From contig DQVW01000018.1 of assembly GCA_015661555.1 (NCBI GenBank), positions 1-13,380 of the forward strand: 13,380 bases of DNA, in the 5' to 3' direction. The notes under the pieces were generated by a model that made no database searches, was not told where the DNA came from, and saw nothing but the letters and a program-made list of their open reading frames with translations. Position numbers and translations under genes: made by a program. Positions 7,974 through 13,380 of this stretch are shown here, piece after piece. Origin of the DNA: Methanothermococcus okinawensis (GTDB lineage Archaea; AGJL01; Methanococci; Methanococcales; Methanococcaceae). The first letter of the stretch is position 1; each line of letters starts with the position of its first letter.

Positions 7974-8001
7974 TCGAAAAAATTTTTTATATTGTCGAAA
8001 A
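7974..8001 (+). promoter_or_regulatory. Archaeal promoter of comA (CGAAAAA BRE, TTTATATT TATA)
   Basis: CGAAAAA at 7975-7981 followed by TTTATATT at 7986-7993 is a near-ideal Methanococcales promoter. Initiation about 25 bases after the TATA box would fall near 8014, giving a leader of about 23 bases that includes AAGGG before the comA ATG. TCGAAAA recurs at 7995-8001, 21 bases after the first copy, followed by a second AT-rich box at 8009-8020. Confidence 0.75.
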
Positions 8002-8036
8002 TTTTCTTTTTAATATAAATTTAAGGGTTGAAAAAT

Positions 8037-8795
8037 ATGAAGGCCTTTGCATTTCTAGAAGAACCTAAGGATAAGTTAGGCATTACCATGATCTTAGATA
8101 AGGGACTGCCTCCAGCATTTCTCAGGGATTATCTAAGGATATGTGGGGAGTACATAAACTTTGCCAAGTTTGGTTGGGGTACCTCTGCAGTACTAGATAG
8201 AGATGTTGTAGAGGAAAAAATCGATATATACAGAAGGGATGGGATAAAGACCTACCCTGGAGGCACTCTATTTGAGGTTGCCTACTCCAAAGGTCTATTT
8301 AAGGAGTATCTAGATGAATGTGAAGAGCTGGGTTTTGATACTGTGGAGATATCAGATGGTTCTATAGACCTAAGTTTAAAGGAGAGGGAGAAGGTTATAA
8401 GAGAGGCGAAGGAGAGGGGTTTCACTGTATTGACAGAGGTTGGAAAAAAGAGTGTAGAGATGGATAGAAAGATTACTTTAGAGGAGAGAATAAAACTGAT
8501 AAAGAGAGATATAGAGGTAGGTGCTGACTACGTTATTGTAGAGGGAAGGGAAAGTGGAAAATCTATAGGTCTATTTGACAGTAAAGGCAATATCAAAGTG
8601 GAGGACTTTAAAACCTTGATAAACTCTGTGCCTCTTGAGAAGGTAATATTCGAGGCTCCTCAGAAACATCAGCAGGTCTACTTTATACTTAACATCGGTC
8701 CCCATGTTAATCTGGGAAATATCCCCTATGAAGATGTCATATCTCTCGAGACTTTAAGGAGAGGGTTAAGAGGGGATACCTTTGGGAAGGTTTAA
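8037..8795 (+). CDS. comA: Phosphosulfolactate synthase
   Basis: Catalyses addition of sulfite to phosphoenolpyruvate to give (2R)-phospho-3-sulfolactate, the first step of the ComA-ComB-ComC route to coenzyme M, the methyl carrier of methanogenesis. The cytoplasmic protein is 252 residues from the chosen ATG, matching the family length, with a TIM-barrel pattern. Conserved blocks are KFGWGTS (44-50), YPGGTLFE (73-80), EISDGS (104-109), LTEVGKK (132-138), EGRESGKSIGLFD (169-181), IFEAPQK (204-210) and ISLETLRRGLRGDTFGKV (235-252). I prefer ATG 8037 over the in-frame TTG at 8028 because the product then begins MKAF, as remembered for M. jannaschii ComA, and because AAGGGTTG lies at suitable spacing before 8037. 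It has its own promoter. Its stop codon overlaps the larC stop on the other strand. Confidence 0.97.
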   Translation: MKAFAFLEEPKDKLGITMILDKGLPPAFLRDYLRICGEYINFAKFGWGTSAVLDRDVVEEKIDIYRRDGIKTYPGGTLFEVAYSKGLFKEYLDECEELGFDTVEISDGSIDLSLKEREKVIREAKERGFTVLTEVGKKSVEMDRKITLEERIKLIKRDIEVGADYVIVEGRESGKSIGLFDSKGNIKVEDFKTLINSVPLEKVIFEAPQKHQQVYFILNIGPHVNLGNIPYEDVISLETLRRGLRGDTFGKV

Positions 8796-10009
8796 GATAC
8801 CTTTTTAAATACCTCTCTTTCAATCTTTTTTAAAACCAATCTAAGGGGTTTATTAAGATCCTCTGCTATCCTCTTCACATCCTCGTACTCAGGTTTTGCA
8901 TTTATTAATCTACCCTTATAGTAGGACACTTTTACCCTACATCTATAGGATCTACCCTCTATATTGATACTCCACTCCTCTATTCTACGCTCCGCCTTTA
9001 CCCTATAGACCTCTTTTATCCTTACTCCCAGGGTTCCAGTTTCCTCCATAAGGGTCTCTACCATCCTCTCCAGATTTCCATAGTCTGTAATCACGGTGAT
9101 AACATAGGTAGGTCTATTCTTCTTCCCTATACCGTTTACAACGAAGACCTCTCGAGCACCTCTCTTAAATAATGTCTCATACAGGTGTCCAACAACCTCA
9201 CCTGGTATATCATCTACATTTGTTTCAAGGACTACAATCCCCTCCATCTTCTCTTCCATCTCCCCCTCAACTACTCTGAGGATGTTGGGAATATCCTCCA
9301 AACTCTTAGAACCTCCACCATATCCCACCTTTAAAGGTACCATCTCTGGGTAGTTGTCAAGTATCTCATCTACGACGTTGGCCAGTATAGCTATACCTGT
9401 AGGTGTTGTATGTTCAAAGTTAGTGGTATAGGGGGGATTGGTGTACTTTATTCTATACTTACAGAGTATCTCCAGGGTACTTGGGGCAGGTACAGGGAGT
9501 ATACCATGTTCTCCCTGGATATAACCCCCTCCCAGTACTGGAGGTGTGGAGTATATCTTTCCATCAAGATATCCATGCCTCTCAAGTAGTGTAATACATC
9601 CAAGGATATCGAAGATGGTGTCAAGGGAGGAGATCTCGTGGAGATGGATATTACGATCCCCATGTACCCTCATCTCTGCAGATATAAGATCCTCTAGAAT
9701 GTTCAGGGACAGATCCCTTACCCTCCCTGAGAGTTCCAATCTATCTATCACCTTCTCCATGGCCCCTTTCAGATCCTGGGGATTTTTCAATCTATCCTCC
9801 ACTATCTCCATATAGAGTCTTTTGGCCCTAATTCCCTTTATCCTCTCCTCCCTAATATCCACCTTAAACCTTTCACAGTTGTCCAACTCCTCTATAGCCT
9901 GGGCTATTTTATACACCGTCTCAAAATCTCCAGTGAGATCTATAAGTGCAGAGAGTAACATATCCCCAGAGATGCCTGATATCTTGGGGTCGATAAGTAG
10001 TACCCTCAT
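8792..10009 (-). CDS. larC: LarC, nickel-pincer cofactor nickel-insertion protein
   Basis: LarC is a CTP-dependent cyclometallase that inserts nickel into the pyridinium dithio-mononucleotide to complete the nickel-pincer nucleotide cofactor, first known from lactate racemase. At 405 residues it is full length and unsplit, unlike the frameshift-split larC1/larC2 of Lactiplantibacillus. Signatures are the N-terminal DPKISGISGDM (7-17), IHLHEISSLDTIFDILG (121-137), PVPAPSTLEIL (172-182), GYGGGSK (229-235) and the C-terminal LarC2 block ETNVDDIPGEVVG (262-274). AKPEYEDV (371-378) near the end is also typical. It starts 14 bases after the permease stop, in the same direction, so it is probably the last gene of the ABC transporter operon. 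Many methanogens carry larC without an obvious lactate racemase, so the client enzyme here is unknown. Confidence 0.95.
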   Translation of the reverse strand: MRVLLIDPKISGISGDMLLSALIDLTGDFETVYKIAQAIEELDNCERFKVDIREERIKGIRAKRLYMEIVEDRLKNPQDLKGAMEKVIDRLELSGRVRDLSLNILEDLISAEMRVHGDRNIHLHEISSLDTIFDILGCITLLERHGYLDGKIYSTPPVLGGGYIQGEHGILPVPAPSTLEILCKYRIKYTNPPYTTNFEHTTPTGIAILANVVDEILDNYPEMVPLKVGYGGGSKSLEDIPNILRVVEGEMEEKMEGIVVLETNVDDIPGEVVGHLYETLFKRGAREVFVVNGIGKKNRPTYVITVITDYGNLERMVETLMEETGTLGVRIKEVYRVKAERRIEEWSINIEGRSYRCRVKVSYYKGRLINAKPEYEDVKRIAEDLNKPLRLVLKKIEREVFKKVS

Positions 10010-10023
10010 CCTATCCCAGATTC

Positions 10024-11127
10024 TTACTCACTTTTCAGGGCCTTGACAGGATCTAAATTTGCAGCCTTGTAGGCAGGATATAGGGATGCAACTACAGAGA
10101 TTCCAACACCAAATAAAAACCCTAGTAGTGAATAGACCAAACCCTCCAAAGTTATATAGGAGTTTAACAGGTAGTGAACCACGAGATAGCTCAATATCAA
10201 GCTTAGTAAAACCCCTAGAACACTGCCAATAACACCGAGGATCAGGGATTCACATAGAAAGAGCATTAGAATATCCCTCTTGGAAGCCCCTATACTCTTC
10301 ATAATCCCAATCTCCCTGGTCCTCTCCACTGTACTCATTAACATTACGTTACCAATTCCAACCCCTGCAACTAAAAGGGATATTCCACCTATACCCATTA
10401 AAAAGAGGGAGAGTTTATCTACAACATCCCCTATAGATTTAAGGATCTTATCCATAGATTGGACTATGACTTTTCTCTCCTTCTTATTCATTATCCTCTC
10501 TATTTCCCTTTTTACTTTCTCAATTTCCCCTCTATCTTTTACATAGACCATAAGGAGGGAGTAGTTGTCGCCGTAGAACCTCCTGTAGGTCTTCTGAGAT
10601 AGGATAATGGAGTTAGGGGATATTATAAAAAAGGAGCTGTTGTAAATACCAGCTATTCTAAAGGAGGTGTTCCTTAGAACTATCCTGTCCCCAACTTCTA
10701 GGTCGTGACTCCTGGCAAAGAAACTATCTACATATACCTTTGTATCTTTCAACCTGCCCTGGGTCTCCAGATTCAAGTACCTTATCTGGTCCTTTCTTAT
10801 ACCGTATATCTTTGCATAACTCTTTTTATTTTCCCCCCTGATATACACTAAATCAGTTTTTAAAGATATGGGGATTACAGTATACCTTAATTTTTTCAAA
10901 CTGTCCACGTCCCTCTTTGTAAAGTAGAAATATCCCTCTTCAGGGTTGGGGTAGACCAGGACAAAATCTGCCAAACCTTCAAAGTTCTCAAGTACTTTAT
11001 GTTTCAGGGCACTTCCTAGAATGCCCAGGGAGGAGATAGTCATAACACCTATGATAATTCCCAGTAAGGCCAAGGTACTTCTCAAGATATGTCTCCTTAG
11101 GTTTCTCTCCGCCATCTTGAGATACAT
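10024..11127 (-). CDS. MacB/FtsX-type ABC transporter permease
   Basis: Membrane subunit of a MacB/LolCE-type mechanotransmission ABC system, 367 residues. The topology is one N-terminal helix (about 17-39), a large extracytoplasmic MacB periplasmic-core-like domain (about 40-235), then three helices (about 240-264, 288-320, 328-350), which is the four-helix FtsX plan. The signature VERTREIGIMKSIGASKRDI (267-286) forms the cytoplasmic coupling region with the ATPase, and YPAYKAANLDPVKAL (350-364) closes the family domain. It starts 4 bases after the ATPase stop. The ATG at 11127 has only a weak GTGA nearby, suggesting translational coupling; an in-frame ATG four codons later is possible. Such systems move or pull on surface-attached substrates rather than import solutes. 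The partner is likely the exported protein encoded two genes upstream. Confidence 0.94.
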   Translation of the reverse strand: MYLKMAERNLRRHILRSTLALLGIIIGVMTISSLGILGSALKHKVLENFEGLADFVLVYPNPEEGYFYFTKRDVDSLKKLRYTVIPISLKTDLVYIRGENKKSYAKIYGIRKDQIRYLNLETQGRLKDTKVYVDSFFARSHDLEVGDRIVLRNTSFRIAGIYNSSFFIISPNSIILSQKTYRRFYGDNYSLLMVYVKDRGEIEKVKREIERIMNKKERKVIVQSMDKILKSIGDVVDKLSLFLMGIGGISLLVAGVGIGNVMLMSTVERTREIGIMKSIGASKRDILMLFLCESLILGVIGSVLGVLLSLILSYLVVHYLLNSYITLEGLVYSLLGFLFGVGISVVASLYPAYKAANLDPVKALKSE

Positions 11128-11131
11128 GGTT

Positions 11132-11809
11132 TCACTGTTTTACTATCCTTCCATCCCGCAGATAGATGGTCCTATGGGCGTGTTCCGCCACAGATCTGTC
11201 ATGGGTAACTACTACAACAGTTTTCCCCTCCCAGTTTAATTTCTTTAACAACTTCAATATCCTCTCTCCAGTTTTTGAGTCTAGACTCCCGGTAGGTTCG
11301 TCACATAGTAGAATTGGAGGGTTGTTTGCCAGTGCCCTTGCTATGGCAACCCTCTGTTGTTGCCCTCCACTTAACTGATTGGGATAGTGGTTTGCAAATC
11401 TCTCGTCTAACTCCGCCATTCTTAAACATCTCAGGGCCCTCTCCTTCCTCTCCCTCTCAGATAGTCTGTTTCTATACTTGAATATCAGGGGGAGTTCAAC
11501 GTTCTCCAGTGCGGTTAAAAGGGGGATAAGGTTGAAATGTTGGAATACAAATCCAACCTTATCCCTTCTAATCTCTGTTAATTGGTCCTCCTCTAGATGG
11601 CTGATCTCCATACCGTCTATATACACCTCTCCACTGTCAGGCCTATCTAGACAGCCCATAATATTTAACAGGGTGGACTTCCCACTTCCACTAGGCCCCA
11701 TAACTGCTACAAATTCCCCACTCTCTATTTTTAAGTTTATATTTCTCAGGGCGTAGATCACCTCACCTCCTACCCTGTAGGTCTTTGTTACATTTCTAAG
11801 CTCTATCAT
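11132..11809 (-). CDS. MacB/LolD-type ABC transporter ATPase, MJ0796-like
   Basis: Nucleotide-binding subunit that powers the adjacent FtsX-type permease, 225 residues, cytoplasmic and membrane-associated. All ABC motifs are intact: Walker A GPSGSGKST (38-46), Q-loop Gln 90 in FVFQHFNLIP, signature LSGGQ (146-150), Walker B ILLCDEPT (166-173) with catalytic Glu 171, D-loop SLD (175-177) and switch His 203 in VVVVTHD. The sequence is strikingly close to M. jannaschii MJ0796, whose E171Q mutant gave the well-known ATP-bound ABC dimer structure; this is from memory. The ATG overlaps the stop of the upstream gene by 4 bases (ATGA), a sign of translational coupling. The permease follows after 4 bases. 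Confidence 0.97.
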   Translation of the reverse strand: MIELRNVTKTYRVGGEVIYALRNINLKIESGEFVAVMGPSGSGKSTLLNIMGCLDRPDSGEVYIDGMEISHLEEDQLTEIRRDKVGFVFQHFNLIPLLTALENVELPLIFKYRNRLSERERKERALRCLRMAELDERFANHYPNQLSGGQQQRVAIARALANNPPILLCDEPTGSLDSKTGERILKLLKKLNWEGKTVVVVTHDRSVAEHAHRTIYLRDGRIVKQ

Positions 11810-13293
11810 CTAGATCCCTTACCTAAAAAGGTCCGGTAGAGTAAAAAGAGAACTCCAAGGAGAAATAGCGCTCCAAATATCAGAGGGAGGTAGCCCCCCT
11901 TCTCCCTCTTAGAGAGGTAGATATCCATACCCATAATACTTATGTTCTTCTCCATCTTAACTACTCTGTTGTTCTCGTCACGATACTGTATAACCACTGG
12001 GATAACGTCTGTCTCATTTACTACCTTGGCGTGAAGTTCAAAACTTCCATAGTCGTTAGGCTCCAAGATACCTATAAAGTAATTCTCATAGGGTTTTACT
12101 GGGATCACATCCTCTGTTTTCTTAAGGGATATCAACACCCCTTTAGCCCTCCCTGTTCCCAGGTTTGATAGGTCTCCAGTTATAATGAGATTACCTATTC
12201 CCTCCACATTTACACCTGTTAATACCAGCTCTGCCCTCCCAATTACATCCACCGATATATTTCTCTCAATCTCCTTTCCTTCAAAGATCACCTTCACAGG
12301 AATCTCCTTAATACCCCCCTCCTCCATCTTTAGGGTAAATGTCACATCTCCAACCTCCCCCTTTCTAAGAAATAGACTTTTCTTACTGTTTCCTATGTAG
12401 TACCTTTCCACTATTACAGTGAATCTGGTGTCTCTGTAGTTGTTTTTAAGGGTAAGTGTAAAGTTAGTTATCTCTCCAAGGGGAAGGGAGGGATTCTTCA
12501 CCTCTATCTCTACGGCATCACTTGGAATGACCTTGAATACTAGATTTCCCCTCTCCTCCACCCTCTTCTGATTTTTATAGGTATAGGTTACTGTCTTTGA
12601 ATGTATACCTTCACTTTCACTTTTCTCCACCAGTTGGAGATTGTTGTAGGGAGTGCTGTATTGAAGTACATAAGGTAGTTTTGCCATTCCAGCACCTACC
12701 CCATAGACCTTTACCTCTATCGCCTTCCCCTCACCAGGTTTAATATATGGAATATACCCCTCTGAAAGGGCGTATATGTTTTCCCCCTCTTCAAACTCTA
12801 ACTTTACATCCTGAGCTGTTCCTGTACCCCCATTTTTTATCACTATGTAGATACTATTCATCCCCTCCTCAATTAGAGGTGTGTACTCCAGTGTCAAAGC
12901 TGGTTTTCCTCTGACAGGAATCTCAAATACCCTGTTACCTGAGTACTCCCTTCCATCCCTGGTGTAGTTACAGTAGACTACTACCTTGTAGTCTCCTGAG
13001 GGAGTGCCCTCCTTAATATGTATCAGAAAGTGCCCTACATCTATTACACCCTCAGGTAGGTATCCTATGTAGTCCTTCCCCTTGAGAATTTCGATATACT
13101 GGCTACCTACTCCGTAGGGGTAGATACCTACAACAGAGTTGTTCATCTCCTCCTCCGCCAGGATAACAACCCAGAGGTCGTAGGTCTTTCCAGGCTCCAG
13201 GTACTCATTTTTATAGTCAAAATTTACAAATTCTACCCCGTATACTGAGATACTGAAAATAAGAAATAAAATTAGAAAAAGGAACCTTCTCAT
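11806..13293 (-). CDS. Exported, membrane-anchored protein with Ig-like repeats (COG1361-like)
   Basis: Probable surface partner of the MacB-type ABC system, 495 residues. It has a cleavable signal peptide (MRRF, a hydrophobic stretch 4-17, a likely cut near SVYG at 19), a long beta-rich ectodomain, one C-terminal transmembrane helix (about 468-486), and a short basic tail RTFLGKGSR. The ectodomain contains CARDB/NEW3-like Ig modules, recognisable from NGGTGTAQDVKLEFE (154-168) and NLGTGRAKGVLISL (377-390), plus several N-glycosylation sequons. No lipoyl or coiled-coil hairpin is seen, so it is not MacA. ATG 13293 is chosen because AAGGTGAG lies directly before it and the signal peptide then begins immediately; the upstream ATG at 13341 would add 16 residues that spoil the signal peptide. 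It is the first gene of the transporter-larC run. The substrate is unknown. Confidence 0.85.
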   Translation of the reverse strand: MRRFLFLILFLIFSISVYGVEFVNFDYKNEYLEPGKTYDLWVVILAEEEMNNSVVGIYPYGVGSQYIEILKGKDYIGYLPEGVIDVGHFLIHIKEGTPSGDYKVVVYCNYTRDGREYSGNRVFEIPVRGKPALTLEYTPLIEEGMNSIYIVIKNGGTGTAQDVKLEFEEGENIYALSEGYIPYIKPGEGKAIEVKVYGVGAGMAKLPYVLQYSTPYNNLQLVEKSESEGIHSKTVTYTYKNQKRVEERGNLVFKVIPSDAVEIEVKNPSLPLGEITNFTLTLKNNYRDTRFTVIVERYYIGNSKKSLFLRKGEVGDVTFTLKMEEGGIKEIPVKVIFEGKEIERNISVDVIGRAELVLTGVNVEGIGNLIITGDLSNLGTGRAKGVLISLKKTEDVIPVKPYENYFIGILEPNDYGSFELHAKVVNETDVIPVVIQYRDENNRVVKMEKNISIMGMDIYLSKREKGGYLPLIFGALFLLGVLFLLYRTFLGKGSR

Positions 13294-13380
13294 GGCCTCA
13301 CCTTCGACTGTTTTATAGATAACAACATTAGATATTTTCATAAATACTTATACAATACTTCTCTGTACCCGATATTGGGG
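13294..13380 (-). promoter_or_regulatory. Leader and putative promoter of the transporter-larC operon
   Basis: On the minus strand the AT-rich stretch TTGTATAAGTATTTATG (about 13354-13338) could hold the TATA element, placing a start near 13315-13320 and a leader of about 25 bases ending in CGAAGGTGAGG. No convincing BRE is seen, so the exact promoter is tentative. I see no supported gene in the last 40 bases of the window. Confidence 0.4.

Noticed and set aside
8028..8036. TTG at 8028 as the comA start
   Set aside because: It would place the start inside the likely Shine-Dalgarno AAGGGTTG. The ATG at 8037 gives the family N-terminus MKAF and better spacing.
10024..13293. LolCDE lipoprotein release or MacAB drug efflux function
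   Set aside because: There is no outer membrane in this kind of archaeon and no MacA adaptor. Only the ATPase and permease families match, so a bacterial function should not be transferred.
13294..13341. ATG at 13341 as the start of the exported protein
   Set aside because: It adds 16 polar residues ahead of the signal peptide, and the strong AAGGTGAG sits just before the ATG at 13293.
1..13380. CRISPR array, tRNA or rRNA gene, or insertion sequence
   Set aside because: I saw no regularly spaced repeats, tRNA-like arms, rRNA stretches, transposase motifs or terminal inverted repeats; the window is almost fully covered by protein genes.

Overview
The window reads as a piece of a hyperthermophilic or thermophilic methanogen genome of the order Methanococcales. 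The reasons are a coenzyme M biosynthesis gene (comA), a methanogen-type glutamine synthetase behind a GGAA-N6-TTCC operator of the NrpR type, Shine-Dalgarno sequences matching the archaeal AGGUGAU core, archaeal BRE/TATA promoters of the CGAAAA/TTTATATT kind, heavy AGG/AGA and ATA codon use, and an ABC ATPase very close to Methanocaldococcus jannaschii MJ0796. By eye the base composition is roughly 40% G+C, above what I recall for M. jannaschii, so a less-studied genus is possible. I cannot name the species.

Layout, left to right. Positions 1-4945 (minus strand) hold a two-gene restriction/defence-like operon. A 1002-residue helicase with an N-terminal phospholipase-D nuclease domain is followed after 10 bases by an Eco57I-type adenine DNA methyltransferase that runs off the left edge of the window at its NPPY motif. 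Both genes appear to start with TTG. Positions 5009-6358 (minus) hold glnA, followed by a T-rich terminator and preceded by a 75-base divergent control region with an NrpR-like operator. Positions 6434-7972 (plus) hold a radical SAM protein with an unusual CX7CX2C cluster motif. Positions 8037-8795 (plus) hold comA behind a clear archaeal promoter.

Positions 8792-13293 (minus) hold a compact four-gene run: an exported, membrane-anchored protein with Ig-like repeats; a MacB/LolD-type ABC ATPase; its FtsX-type permease; and LarC, the nickel-insertion protein of nickel-pincer cofactor synthesis. Neighbouring genes overlap by 4 bases or are separated by 4 or 14 bases, so they are very probably one transcript. 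LarC ends tail-to-tail on comA with a 4-base overlap.

The metabolic genes fit a methanogen: nitrogen assimilation (glnA), coenzyme M synthesis (comA) and nickel-cofactor chemistry (larC). The most interesting parts are the PLD-helicase plus methyltransferase pair, which looks like a compact relative of DISARM-type defence; the co-transcription of larC with an ABC system and surface protein; and the radical SAM gene sharing a tiny control region with glnA. No RNA gene, CRISPR array or insertion sequence is visible, and no gene-free stretch exceeds 300 bases.
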